DNA of 64,000 nt from Isoetes taiwanensis (lineage: Eukaryota; Streptophyta; Lycopodiopsida; Isoetales; Isoetaceae): positions 9,391,003 to 9,455,002 of the forward strand of contig JAJEKV010000006.1 of the NCBI GenBank assembly GCA_021234155.1, given 5' to 3'. The first letter of the stretch is position 1. Each line of letters starts with the position of its first letter. A model generated the notes under the pieces. The model saw nothing but the letters and a program-made list of their open reading frames with translations. It had not been told where the DNA came from and searched no databases. This document shows positions 1 through 10,885 of the stretch, piece by piece. The position numbers and the translations under genes were made by a program.

Positions 1-1
1 G

Positions 2-811
2 GACATTGAAGACATCACTGACGTCGACCTAGTACAAGAAAGGCAGCAAGCAGAGCAGCAACTCCAGACATTTGAAGAGGGGCTGAGAACCACGCAGATA
101 GCTCCACCACTTGGGCTAGGCATCACAAGCTTAACCCCAGTAATCATCCAAGGAGAGGCGTACCTGAGCCTCCACGACATCAAGAACCTTCCAGAGTGCA
201 GGGACAGGGGCTACAGGATAGACGAGCTCCTACATCTCCTACGTCAGCAACCGGACCTCGATGACTTCATTGACCGGGAGACACAGGACTTTCCCATCAG
301 CATAAGGGAGGCTCGGACGTATACTGGCCAAACATCGGCGGACATAGAAGCCTACACCGGCATCAGGCATATGATGGACCAACAGGAGTTACCTTCAGAG
401 GAGGAGTTCTTAGCAATCCAAGAACGGATGGGAATTAAAGGGAAATCAACGAGTGCATTCTTACCCAGCACCTCAGCAGCAGCACCAGCACCCGCCGAAG
501 GCATCATCAACTTAGGCAGCATCAACTTAACATCTTCCATGTACAGCGACTACAGGGAAATGGTAGAAGTACCAGTCTATGAATACACCGAAAGACACAG
601 GGCTGCATTCAGATCTGGCGAGGAGGCAGGGCACGACAAAGCCCTCAGGTTCTATCTACCTTTGCTCATTGATGGAAGAATAGCGGTCATACACCGCCAA
701 TTCAGTCCACGTGGGGAAGAAGGAGTCTTTATGCTTATTGCTCTCTCAGAATTCAGAGGACATGCTCGTATGGCTCCAAACATCGATCATGTCATCCTTG
801 TCAAGCATTAA
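2..811 (+). CDS. Unrecognised open frame, 5' end outside window
   Basis: The frame is open from base 2 to a TAA at 809-811 (270 codons), so the true start lies upstream of the window. The first in-frame Met-Met is at 371. The protein is hydrophilic with an Ala/Pro/Ser-rich linker around codon 155-165 (bases 470-500). I do not recognise a domain. After the stop the coding signal seems to continue one frame over (814 to about 1030: IFDFAVPYRRQGRLAVTAAY and on), which suggests one frameshift in a longer protein. Base composition matches the gag-pol remnant just downstream, so it may be an extra ORF of the same or a neighbouring retroelement. That link is inference. Confidence 0.45.
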   Translation, partial: DIEDITDVDLVQERQQAEQQLQTFEEGLRTTQIAPPLGLGITSLTPVIIQGEAYLSLHDIKNLPECRDRGYRIDELLHLLRQQPDLDDFIDRETQDFPISIREARTYTGQTSADIEAYTGIRHMMDQQELPSEEEFLAIQERMGIKGKSTSAFLPSTSAAAPAPAEGIINLGSINLTSSMYSDYREMVEVPVYEYTERHRAAFRSGEEAGHDKALRFYLPLLIDGRIAVIHRQFSPRGEEGVFMLIALSEFRGHARMAPNIDHVILVKH

Positions 812-1029
812 GCATCTTCGACTTCGCGGTTCCTTATAGGCGACAGGGCAGGTTGGCAGTCACCGCAGCCTATACATCAGACAGAAGGATTGAAGACTTG
901 GTGACTGCACTCCAAGGAGGCACGGCCACCAACATCCTGAGGAACTTAGGGCGAACGGTCGGCACAGCCCAAGTAAAGAAATCTTGGAGGACAACCCAGA
1001 CTATATCAAAAGATTCCAAGAATAAAATT

Positions 1030-1208
1030 TAAAATTTTCAATTTTCCATATCTACCTTTGAATGTAAACATATTATATCTATGAATATAAATGTGATATT
1101 GATAATGTTCTCTTGATATATTTTGGCCCCACAATTATATCATCAAACAAACCAATGCAATGACAAAACAAAGAACTAATCATCATAGTGTAATCTAATG
1201 TGTATGCA
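1030..1208. other. AT-rich spacer
   Basis: An AT-rich stretch separates the first open frame from the gag frame. No gene, repeat or LTR boundary is visible in it. Confidence 0.4.
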
Positions 1209-2440
1209 GCTAGAGTACCTAGGAATGTTGAGCAACAAGGACAACATGAGCAAGAGCACACTCCAACAAGGCAATTCCAGCCAAGAAATCTGTACTAGGA
1301 GTTCGAAGCACCAACCCCAGAACAGGAAATATCCCAGATAAGGTCAGATATCCACGAGATAAGAGCACTGTTGGCAGTAGCGTCAGCAATAGGACCAGAC
1401 TAGAACGTACAATTGCCTGAAACACCAGCCGGCCGAGCAGCTAAGCCAAAGAAGAGAAGCCGGAGAAGGAGGTCACCCAGCACGGAGTCCTCCAACTCAA
1501 GTTCCGACTCCGACTCCGAGTCTGATGAACAGGAGAATGAGCAAGAGGACCGCCGGGAGGGTCCCAACCGTGATAGGGGCAGGGCAGAAGCCGACTATCA
1601 GAAGAAGGTTGACTCAACATTGAGCAACGTATGGAAAGCCAGGAAGTTGGAGCAATTCTCAGGGGATAGCAGGTCTGGAATGGAAGCCGAGGCATGGTTA
1701 GACGAAATGAGGGAGTATGGGAATGCTTATAGCATGAAGGATAAGGACAAAGGCAGAGTAGCAACAGCCAACCTTAAGGGAGCAGCAAGGATTTGGTGGA
1801 AAGTCTATGCCAAATCCCATGGACTAAGCAGGGATAGTTGCAGGTTCAAGAAGTTTGCCAAAGCATTTAAGCGCCATTATGTGCCAGGGAACACAAGTGT
1901 CATATGATGCAGCAGTTCTACAGGTTGCAGCAGGGCAATAAGACAGTCCAGAAATACACCGAAGAGTTCATGAGGTTGAGGCTCTATGTGCCAAAATTGA
2001 GTGAAAGGCATGCAGTAGAGGGGTACATTGAAGGCTTGAATGAGGAGATCAGGAAGCTAGTAAGAGCAATAAACCCCAAGACAGTGTCAGAAGCAGAGTC
2101 CAAGGCAGTGAGTTTACAAGGAACAGGACCTCAAGAGAGTGGGCCAAGACAGCAGTACTACCAGGACAAGGGGAAGGCCACAGGAAGCTATAGCCCAAGA
2201 GCAACAAGCCCAGCAGCGAGCAGATCTCAGTAAAATGCAAATTCCGGGAAGCAAGGCAACGGAAATTTTGGCAAACAGGATAAGAAACAGGTTAGCTTCA
2301 AGGAGCAAAGAGGGGGTTCAAACTACTCCAAGGCAGTAAAGCAGTTCTTACAGTCCATCCCCAAGGAGAAGAGGCAGGAATACATTGAAAAGCAGTTGTG
2401 CTTCAGGTGCTTCCAGCCAGGACATCGGACACATAATTGC
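1209..2440 (+). pseudogene. gag: gag with CCHC zinc knuckle
   Basis: Open from about 1209 with two stops before a basic, Ser/Asp/Glu-rich stretch (1413-1600). A retrotransposon-gag domain follows (KLEQFSGDS at about 1645; LKGAARIWW near 1775). The frame then shifts at about 1905 into EEFMRLRLYVPKLSE and EGYIEGLNEEIRK, the conserved second half of plant gag. One TAA at 2231 precedes the knuckle CFRCFQPGHRTHNC at 2400-2441 (CX2CX4HX4C, all four ligands present). The family role is capsid formation and RNA packaging. This copy cannot encode a full protein. Confidence 0.88.
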
Positions 2441-2441
2441 C

Positions 2442-3007
2442 CATTTGTGATGAATGCGGCATTAGCGGAGCTAGGATGGGAGACATCTACGGACGTCGAC
2501 GAAGAAGATGCCCCTGACCACATCCAGGGTGAGTGCCACATCTTTGCCGCTATTGACTCCGAGAATGCTGAGAGTCAGTATCAAGTCATTTCGACGACTG
2601 GGAAGGCTCAAGCCAAGTCCTTCATAGACACAGGGAGTACCCACAATTTTGCCTCGCCAAGGATGGTAGAAATGTTGAAGCTGAAGCCTTTGAAGTCCAA
2701 GTCTAGGCTGGTTGTGTTGGTAAGTGGGGCAGTCCGACACACAGCAGGGAAGAGAATTAACTTCAACATAGACTTGCCAGGTATCAATGTTGGAATAGGA
2801 GCAGAAGTGATGAACATCGGCAAGTACGACTTGATCATAGGCATGGAATACCTTGGGCCGGCTGGAGCTGTGATTGATTGTGGAAAGCGGAAAGTAACCT
2901 TAACAATGCCAGAGGGCAAGGTCATTGAGATAACAGGTAAAGAAGTCACCCCAATCATGCAATGCATGTCTAGTAAGAAGTTACTTAGATGCTTAAAGAA
3001 GGAGTAA
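2442..3007 (+). pseudogene. Retropepsin-like aspartic protease
   Basis: The frame continues from the zinc knuckle into an acidic linker and then the protease. The active-site triad appears as FIDTGSTHNF (about 2620-2650; Asp-Thr-Gly intact) and the second hydrophobic strand as YDLIIGMEYL (about 2826). This is the plant gypsy protease layout, which cuts the polyprotein. The frame closes at a TAA at 3005-3007 and again near 3029, so it is disconnected from RT. Both stops fit former Gln codons. Confidence 0.88.
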
Positions 3008-3030
3008 GTGGCCTATGTCTTCAAACTCTA

Positions 3031-3945
3031 AGTTGACGAGCAAGAGACAGCGGAAGAGAAAGAGGCCAAAGCATTGAGCAAGCTCCCAAAACCTATAGCA
3101 AAGTTGGTGAAGGAATTCCATGATTTATTCCCAGATGAGATTAAGCAACTTCCACCCTACAGAGGAGTCGAGTGTGAAATAGCACTTGAGCCAGGAACTA
3201 AGCCAACAAGCAAGGCGCCCTACAGGATGTCAACCCAGGAGTTGACAGAATTGAAGAAGCAATTGTAGGAGTTGCTAGACCTAGGGTTTATAAGACCTAG
3301 TGTCTCTCCATTTGGAGCGCCAATACTCTTCGTGAAGAAGGATGGAAGCCTAAGGATGTGCATTGACTATCGTCAATTGAACAAGCACACCATCAAGAAC
3401 AAGTATGCCCTACCACGATCGGATGATCTGATGGATCAATTGCAGGGAGCAAAGGTCTTCTCCAAGATAGATTTGAGGTTAGGTTATCACCAAATCAGAA
3501 TCAAGGAAGAGGACATCCATAAGTCTGCATTCAGGACGAGATATGGGCACTATGAGTTCACAGTGATGCCACTTGGGTTGTCCAATGCTCCAGCAACTTT
3601 CATGAGGCTCATGAACGATGTTTTCCGTGAATTCCTAGATTCTTTCATCATAATTTTCTTTGATGATATTCTAGTTTACAGCAAGTCCCTAGAGGAGCAT
3701 GTCCAGCACTTGAGAAAGGTGCTTGAAAAGCTAAGGAGGCATCAACTCTTTGCGAAGCTATCCAAGTGCCACTTCGCAACAGAAAGAGTAGAGTACTTGG
3801 GGCATGTAATCCAGCGGAAGGGATCTCCACCGACCCTGCAAAGATTGAAGCAGTAATTGATTGGCCGGCACCAAAGAACACACATGAAGTGAGGAGCTTC
3901 CTCGGCCTAGCAGGGTATTACAGGAAGTTTGTCAAGAACTTTCAT
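3031..3945 (+). pseudogene. Ty3/gypsy reverse transcriptase, 3'-truncated
   Basis: The RT N-terminus is seen as FHDLFPDE and YRGVECEIALEPG (3115-3205). A TAG at 3266 interrupts it, then the palm and fingers follow: [19 protein letters not shown] block (3308-3342), [12 protein letters not shown] (3358), [13 protein letters not shown] (3460) and the catalytic loop [11 protein letters not shown] (3657-3690). The usual YxDD is FFDD here, so both catalytic Asp remain. A frameshift near 3820 moves the connection region ([14 protein letters not shown], then FLGLAGYYRKFVKNF) to another frame. The copy ends at about 3945 before RNase H. Confidence 0.9.
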
Positions 3946-4157
3946 ATTCTAATATATTACATTGTTATTTATTCACTTTTCATCCTTGTTATATAAAAGA
4001 AGGAAGTATATGGTCAAACAATACTATTCCAGACGTTATTTTCTTTTAAAAATTGTGGAATAACTACTACCAATTGCTAATATTGGGATAAGAAAGATAG
4101 GTAAAGTCCTATATGTTATAAGGAAAAATCAAGCACTCCTTGAGAAAAGGTGGCTTG

Positions 4158-4347
4158 ATCTCATCCTAGCCTTTTCAATGCATCCTTACGAAGTTCCTTT
4201 GGGGCCTCACATGGTGCTGTGCCTTCAGTTTTGTCTCCTTTCTGTGCTCCTCCCATAATGTGGGTGCGGATTCGAGTAGCACTTCCATTCCTTGAGACAT
4301 GTCCACAAGACTTACATACCCGTTGTCCGTTACCCAGCTTATCCACA
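4158..4347 (-). pseudogene. BED-type zinc finger fragment of a hAT-like transposase
   Basis: The minus strand reads PGIEWEYVDKLGNGQRVCKS then CGHVSRNGSATRIRTHIMGG, followed by a Cys and ELRKDALKRLG before a stop. The aromatic WEY start, the CX2C pair, the following His and a C-terminal Cys before a basic helix match the BED finger that begins plant hAT transposases and binds element ends. A TAG lies just upstream, and no dimerisation or RNase-H-fold hAT domain is seen nearby. It is a short relic. A host BED protein fragment is an alternative. Confidence 0.6.
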
Positions 4348-5640
4348 TACTCCCACTCAATCCCTGGTTTTCTACCTCCTCCATGTGCCTCCTTGGCTTT
4401 GGCAGGCTTTTTGCTAGCTCGAGTTATTGATGTTTATTTGCCTGTTGTACAATTTGTGACATAAACAAAATAATATTCTTTGTTTGTTCGACAATCTTCT
4501 CTCTTCTCATGTCAATAGGTTTCTCCTAACATTTTTTATAGGATACATATTTCGTTAGTAAAATGTATTTACTTGATGTTTTACTATTAAGTATGGAAGC
4601 CTAGATAACTATAAGAATTAGCATATTAATGCAATAACAATTATGTACAATGGTCCAGCTTTCCTAGCCTAATTAAAATCCAACCAGGTGAGAGTCAAAA
4701 AAGGACATTGGGGCATAAAGGAGAGAAGCATGTCGAAATAGAAACTTTTGTGTCATTTGCTAAGCCAGCAACAGACATCAAAGTAGTTTTTATAAGGATA
4801 GCAGAAGCACTTCCACTGCATATTTGGACTAAAAGCTCAATAGAACTCTATAAGCAGAAAAGGACTAAGCAACATGCCCACAATTGAAGGCTTAAAAATG
4901 AAATGAATATTCACAAAATAGCAAATTGGATTTACTACTTGCAGATGCCGTTTTTTCTTTTCTAGTCGTGAAACTCAACAACAACTGATTGTCGGAACAG
5001 ATTTGACAAACAAAATGTGCTCCCTATATCATCTCCACATACAGTGTACAATGCTTAGACGAAAATCATAGAATGCATATAACAAAAACCACTCTCAATC
5101 TCCATCTGATAACTATACAGAGGAAAGCTGTGATGGAATCTCCTTCTATCGACTTCTATCATCTGTTTGCAACTCTTCAGTCACCTCCTCAAGTCACTTG
5201 CAGAGTTCAAAGGCAAAAGCTAGAGCAGAGGAACTCGGAGATCAAAGCCAAAGGCAGCAAATCCGAAAAACATAGCAAACGCAGTGATAATTTTGTTGGG
5301 TCTATGGAGTGGCTCCGAATCAATGATTTCCCTATTGAAGCACAATTTCATTAAAATGAGAAATTCCATGATTCCAATTAGGGATGAAATTGTTTTTTAG
5401 TCTTTTTTATGACCAATCTTTGAGCTATTATAACGCCCTTATGTGTATTCGTGCATCTGAAGTGCTATTATCTGGCGCCATTAGAAACATGACAATGCAG
5501 AAAATACAGCTAAGAACAAGATTAATTTTATAACAAGCAAGATTTGCATATCCATGGACAGTTCGAGACACGATCAATGTATGAGTTCGATAAATTTATT
5601 TATATAGAAAAATATTATTTTTACATTTGAGGTACACATA
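4348..5640. other. AT-rich region without clear gene
   Basis: No recognisable coding domain. A 94-codon plus-strand ORF (5073-5354) and a minus-strand hydrophobic reading at about 5190-5340 exist but neither shows a family motif. The rest is AT-rich spacer. Confidence 0.4.
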
Positions 5641-5642
5641 AT

Positions 5643-5954
5643 TTACAAGTCTTTCTCCGTTGTATCAAACTCCTCAGTGCTAGTAATAGGATTAGATGGC
5701 CCAACACTGCTGATGGGATCAAAATCAAATGCATGGGTAGTGAGGTCAGCTTCATCGAGATTGTCGAGGTCGAACTTAGCTTCTCTAATAGCCTCTTTCT
5801 GGGGACGTCCCAAAAATTTGGCAGATGTTCGAGGTAATTTTTCGTTTCTAGATTCCTTGTGCTTTCTTTCTTGTGATACAGATGTGCCTGGAGGTTCGAT
5901 TTCTTCCTGGAAGTGGAATGAGAAGAATGGTCTTAGGTTGCAGGCAACATGCAT
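5643..5954 (-). CDS. Hypothetical 103-codon ORF
   Basis: Starts with ATG (MHVACNLRPF) and encodes a charged, soluble protein with a basic middle (RKHKESRNEKLPRTSAKFLG) and an acidic, Asp-rich C-terminus. I do not recognise it. It could be an exon of a longer minus-strand gene, since the stop directly follows a possible splice position. It has no neighbour with which it clearly belongs. Confidence 0.25.
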   Translation of the reverse strand: MHVACNLRPFFSFHFQEEIEPPGTSVSQERKHKESRNEKLPRTSAKFLGRPQKEAIREAKFDLDNLDEADLTTHAFDFDPISSVGPSNPITSTEEFDTTEKDL

Positions 5955-7333
5955 GAGCTCATTGATTCATAGGGTTTTTGGATTCAGGTGAAAGAAAGGA
6001 GTTTGCAATTAGAAGGAATTTCTTGAAGCGAAAGCTCTATTGGAGCAAAAGCCTCCTTCCTTCCTTGGTTTTGCAAGATGAAAGCGTCTTTATGTAAAGA
6101 AAGAGCAACATGCAAAGGAAGAGCTCTGTGTTTTTTATTTGTATTGTTATGTCCGCTCTGGTGAGGCCGTTTGCGGCCCAGAAGTTCGGTTCCTCCGGCC
6201 TGGCTTACTGTCGAGCCATCTAACGGTTGCTTTGTTACTAATGTTGCTTACCGGTTGCTTTGTTACTAATGTTTCTAACCATTGTGATGTAAATATTATG
6301 AGAGAATTATCTGCTAAATTTGATAGATCATTGAGTCTCTTAATTTTCATTTGCACCATTGAAGCTTGCATTTCGATTTCTGTTCAAAAAATTTGTGGTC
6401 GTTGATCTGGCACAATCCGGGAATATTCTGCAAATCAATGGCCCACAATAAGAGATGAAAACATCCTATTTTAAGGCAATATAATTTAAGGCAATATATT
6501 ACGATAGAATATGGTAACATGGTGCAGGATTATCCGCATGACCATGCAACCATCTAAATAGCTGGACATCTATCAGCTTCACGTTTTCCATTGCCCCTGT
6601 CAATTTTATTCCTGGCAGATGCAAATGAACCTCTGTTGCTGCAGATTGCCGGAATCAGAACCTGCCCAAAGGGTGCTTCTATTTTAAGCTCCCCTTTCCT
6701 TTTTTTTTTTTCTTTTTATGTTTTGTGGAATAAAAAAAGCTTCCTCTTTCAGCTTTGCATGCAATTTGAATTCTGGATCAATCTTCACAATCTGCACCCA
6801 CTGTCCGTTTCGTTGAATTGCTGCGAGTTTACCAAAAATTTTCTTCCAGTTATAGTCTTGTCTTTTGAGTTTGCTCGCAACTTCTGCATAAAGAACCCAC
6901 GTTCCTTGCAAGGATCCTGCCAATTTGGTGGTGAATTAAATCTCGAATTAGGTTGAAATCAAGATTCCTCTTCATCGGAAGCAATGCACCATTCTAAATG
7001 TTCCCAATGCGACTCTTATGGCAAGCCTTCTCGCTTATTGCTGTCTGTAAGTTTGTTTTCTTTACTTTAGGATACTGAAGCAAGGATCCATATAATATTG
7101 CAATCGCTTGCTTGCAGGTACATAAACAAGTGAACTAGATGTAAACAATTGAAAGTAACAAGCTTGCATACAGAAGTGTAGAAAGCAAGAATTTCACAAA
7201 TGCAAAACATGCCACAGTACAAGCTAACTATGGAGAGACAAAAGCTTCAAACATATGCTAAGGTGGGCTTGAATAAACTATGAACTTCATATGCAGATAC
7301 TTCGGTGTACTTAGAAATACTCTTTTTGTGCAG
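5955..7333. other. Intergenic region upstream of the coiled-coil gene
   Basis: No gene recognised. A short direct repeat (unit about 25 bp, GGTTGCTTTGTTACTAATGT) occupies about 6224-6272. A lysine-rich minus-strand ORF at 6684-6923 has no ATG start and no motif. The promoter and any 5' exons of the downstream gene should lie here, but none can be assigned. Confidence 0.4.
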
Positions 7334-7336
7334 ATC

Positions 7337-9925
7337 ATGCATGATACATTTCATGGTATTTTGGGAGACACCCTTTTGTTCCACTCAACAACTGAAGCAG
7401 CTGTGAGAATGGGGAAAACTAGTACAGAATTGGCCAAACTATTGGAAGTTCAAAACTCCAAGCACAGTGACTATGAATTACAGGTAGCAAAAGTCAAGGA
7501 AGATATGGAAATGGTTGCTACAGCCTGTTATAAGGAGAGGAATTATCAGCAATTACTATTACAATCTGAGGTATGATCTTCACTCATGTGGACAAGGTAT
7601 ATTACAATTATTATCAAGCTTGAATTGTTGATCTTTGTTTCTGTTCCATAGGCAGTGATGGAGAAGCTACAGAGCCTTCTTGCTGAAAGGAAAAAACTAC
7701 ACACAATATTTGGAAATAAACTTGATAACAGGAACTTCTTTGGGCTTTTGAAGCTTTTGGAAATGGAAAAGCCCACCCTTGAACACTTAAGTAAAGAGAT
7801 TGAAGAAAAATGGAAGAAACTTGAGATATTCTTATTAGAACTGGACGAAGACGCTGATAGTTTCCTAAATGAGCCTGTGAGAAAAAAATCTGTTAACGAA
7901 AGCGAGCAGCCTGCATCACATTATAGTAGTATAGCACCCAAATTCGAAATTGAGAAAATAGAGGACACGATAGGTGGTAATGGTTTATGTGATCATGATA
8001 GCAATACTAATTATTCTGCGAAATTGCAAAATTATGATACAGAGAGTACTGATGGATTATCTTCTCATCGAGTTAATGGAATTTTGGACTGGAGCCAATG
8101 GAAAGAGATTATAAAAGAGGAGCTCCATACTATGGTTCATAGTCACTTACAAACATGGAAGGCAAGAGAAAATGTCCTTGATGAATTGGAACAAAAAATT
8201 GGAGTTCTCGAGATAGACAAAAACAGGATACAAGAGGATTTAGATAATATAAAACATTTCAGGATAGCACAAGTGCCTAAAGCAAAATTGGAAGTCCATT
8301 CTGGCAATGTAGATACCGTTCTGGGTTATTCGACCATCTATATGTCACCTCTTTTCCAAGCAAAGGAAGGTGATATACATAATGACAGATGTTTCATTTC
8401 TGCACAAGACACACAAAATGTATTTGAAGAAAACAAAGAAGATGACGAGAAGGATATGGAAATCCAGAGGCTTAGGCTCGAATTGCTTAAATTGAAGACA
8501 TTGTACTATGATCAATATCACAAAGGACCAGAGGTAAGCCAACTTCTAAGGCTGTTCAAATAGCTAATATTTTCTAATTCGGGAAACCAAAGTATTCAGA
8601 AAAGAATTTGATTTAGTTAAAACACACTTAATCTTTACCATATAATGTCCAAGCTTATATTAAAAAGGATCCGGACATTTATAGGAAATAGAGTCTAGTG
8701 AAGGAATAGCTTATGAAGAAATGGAGTTCCCAACAAGGGGATGGCACCATATTGCTGCAACAAGGTATGGATAAAGATTTTTTCTTTTTCTTTTTAAATT
8801 TTGATTTGTGTAACTAAGCATTGAAGACTGTTGGTCTGATATCGTAAATTGCAGAAAACCTGTTCTTAACGGTGACAAAAGAATATCAATAGATATGGCA
8901 TCAGCAGGTATATTTTATCATTCTAAAATGTTGCTGAACTGTGGGTGGTAGGTAAGTCCGTACATATGACTAACAAAATTCTAAAATAGGTGAATCCCTT
9001 TTGAGGGGTGTCTTTCAAAATTTGTCCAAGATATGTCAGGACCACGAGCAGATTGTTGGACACTTGATCTCTCAAGATGAATACAAGAATGGGTATGCCT
9101 GGGAACATCTGCAGACAGTCCACAATGCCCTTAAATGTTTAAGCAGGCAGCTTAAAGACTTCCATGCCAAGTTCCAAAATAGAGAAATGAAGGTGATTAT
9201 TTGAGCTGAACGACTATATAGTGCATTTTGTTTAACAATTGCAAGTTTTGACTAGTCTATTGATGTCATGGAAAAATTGTTGCCAGGAAATTGATGGTAT
9301 TGAGAAGTCTAAAAGAGATCAATCAACTTTCACTGCTTTGGTAGAGGCTGAAGATACACATACACTTATCAAGCAAAGCAGACAGCTGTCACAACTAATG
9401 CATCATTGTAGCATGGAAACTGACTCATTGCGAAACGAGCTAAATAAGTCAGAAGAAGGGAATAGACAACTTGCAAACAGCTTATTGAAAAAGGCAGCAG
9501 ACTTGGCAGATGCCAAAACAGCCTTGGAAGCATCAGAATACGAGTTGAAAAATGCGAAAAATGAAGTGAGTGGCATTCGCCTTTGAAACTCCATTTTGTT
9601 ATAATAATTAAGGTTTGAACTGCAGGGATGATATTGGCTCAAAGTTTTATTTTCTCAGGTAAAAATTCTGCAAGAAGAAGTACGTTGCTTGCAAGACAAT
9701 CTTTCCAAACATGAGCTGGAAGCAACTGCCTTAAGGCAGAGGATAACTGAGAAAGAGATGGAGATGCAAGAAGCCCATGAGCAAATCCACGTGTTTAAGA
9801 CGAATATTGATCTAGCTACAAGCAAGATGGAAGGATTAACAAAGATAGCACTGGAGAAAATGAAACGAATGGAAGAGATAGAAAGATACCACTTAGAATT
9901 AATGGAGCCAAAACAAAAGAGCTAG
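7337..9925 (+). CDS. Coiled-coil protein of unknown function, seven exons
   Basis: Seven exons join in frame with GT-AG introns: 7337-7570, 7652-8533, 8685-8764, 8855-8907, 8990-9192, 9287-9565, 9659-9925. They total 1998 nt, 665 residues plus stop. The product is rich in Glu, Lys, Gln and Leu with long heptad-like stretches (for example LEQKIGVLEIDKNRIQEDL and the last two exons), so an elongated coiled-coil scaffold is likely. I see no kinase, motor or membrane segment and cannot name the family. An acceptor at 7333 precedes ATG 7337, so an upstream exon is possible; an in-frame ATG at 7280 is the other candidate start. After the TAG at 9923-9925 a basic reading continues one frame over to about 10129. 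Confidence 0.72.
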
Positions 9926-10129
9926 TCGTACAAATAGAGCTAACCTTTTAACACATGAGTTTCAAGCTGAATATGATAGATCTGCAATAAGGAAGCACAG
10001 ATCTTCAGCAAAATCCCATATCAAAATGAAAAGGCGCACAGCTGAAGAAACGAAAGAGATAAAATATGCTCGGTTTCCGCAGTACCCTCAAAGTCTAAAA
10101 GAAAAGAGCTTTGTAGATATTATATATAC
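9908..10129 (+). pseudogene. Possible out-of-frame C-terminus of the coiled-coil gene
   Basis: One base out of frame from the last exon, the sequence stays open for about 70 codons and is strongly basic: ANLLTHEFQAEYDRSAIRKH, KSHIKMKRRTAEETKEIKYA and on. Charge and composition fit a C-terminal tail better than 3' UTR. It may be the original end of the protein, cut off by a one-base indel between about 9900 and 9925, or an alternatively spliced end. Confidence 0.4.
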
Positions 10130-10203
10130 AAAATATTTTGACAAATTTCATTGCAGATTTGTTTATTTGGTTTGGTAGGGATTTGGTTTGGTAGGTTCCC
10201 TAA

Positions 10204-10610
10204 GGGTACCTTCGCACTCGCCGTTAAGTTAGGAATAAGTTAAATTTTTTTAACTGCCAGTTAAACTTATAAGAGACTGTTATGTTCGCACCAAGACTAA
10301 GTTAAGTTTCCGTTAAGACTTTAACCTAACGGAAACTAGTTAAATCCTTTCAGACTAGAACAAGTTAGGTTATTTTTTTTTAACTTAACAATAAAATAAA
10401 AATGTGTTCGCACTTGCCTTAGTTAAGTTAGTGCTAACTTAATGCTAACGGCAATCTCTTCGCATATGTGCCTATTAAGTTAGAGTCTAACTTAATGCTA
10501 ACGGCAATGGCTTCGCACATCCATCCATTAGGTTATATTTTTTTTTTAACTTAATGCTAACGGCAATACCTTCGCACATACCTCCGTTAAGTTTTATTTT
10601 TGTTTTCTAT
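10204..10610. repeat. Left TIR and subterminal repeat array
   Basis: After the TIR (10204-10233) the motif TTCGCAC followed by a TTAAGTTA-type core and AACGGCAAT recurs at about 10284, 10408, 10458, 10510 and 10572. The TIR itself is one instance. Such arrays are expected binding sites for transposase or the Myb-like ORF1 protein; the binding is inference. Confidence 0.75.
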
Positions 10611-10885
10611 TAAGTGCTTCAAACAATTGTCCTCTTCTTATGCCATTAACAAATTAATATACGAACTTATAACCATCTTCTTATGCCATTAACAAATTAA
10701 CATACGAACTCATAACCATCATGATATCATGCACTTGTTGATCATATATTCCATCTCATTAAAACACTACATAATCAACTTGTTATTCAAAGCATATCAT
10801 TGGATTCAAAGCCTACCATTATTATTCAAAACTTGTTATTCTAGTCAATTTTGTTATTCAAAAGCTTATCAAAAAGAGACAATTA
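10610..10885. other. 3' flank of the transposase gene inside the Harbinger element
   Basis: AT-rich, with a partial duplicate of transposase exon 1 sequence (TCCTCTTCTTATGCCATTAACAAATTAA type text at about 10630-10740 resembles 12258-12330). No separate gene. Confidence 0.4.

Larger units (their letters stand above)
1209..3945 (+). mobile_element. Ty3/gypsy LTR retrotransposon remnant (gag-pol)
   Basis: Gag, zinc knuckle, retropepsin and reverse transcriptase follow in the Ty3/gypsy order on the plus strand. The coding sequence is broken by several in-frame stops (about 1300, 1401, 2231, 3005, 3029, 3266) and two frameshifts (about 1905 and 3820). It ends abruptly at about 3945, just after the RT/RNase H junction, where the sequence becomes AT-rich. 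RNase H, integrase and both LTRs are absent. It is therefore a truncated, non-autonomous relic. No chromodomain can be checked because the integrase end is missing. Confidence 0.9.

Noticed and set aside
6684-6923. Lys-rich minus-strand ORF, 79 codons
   Set aside because: Begins at a TTG after a stop, ends in poly-Lys from an A/T run, and has no recognised motif; not enough for a gene call.
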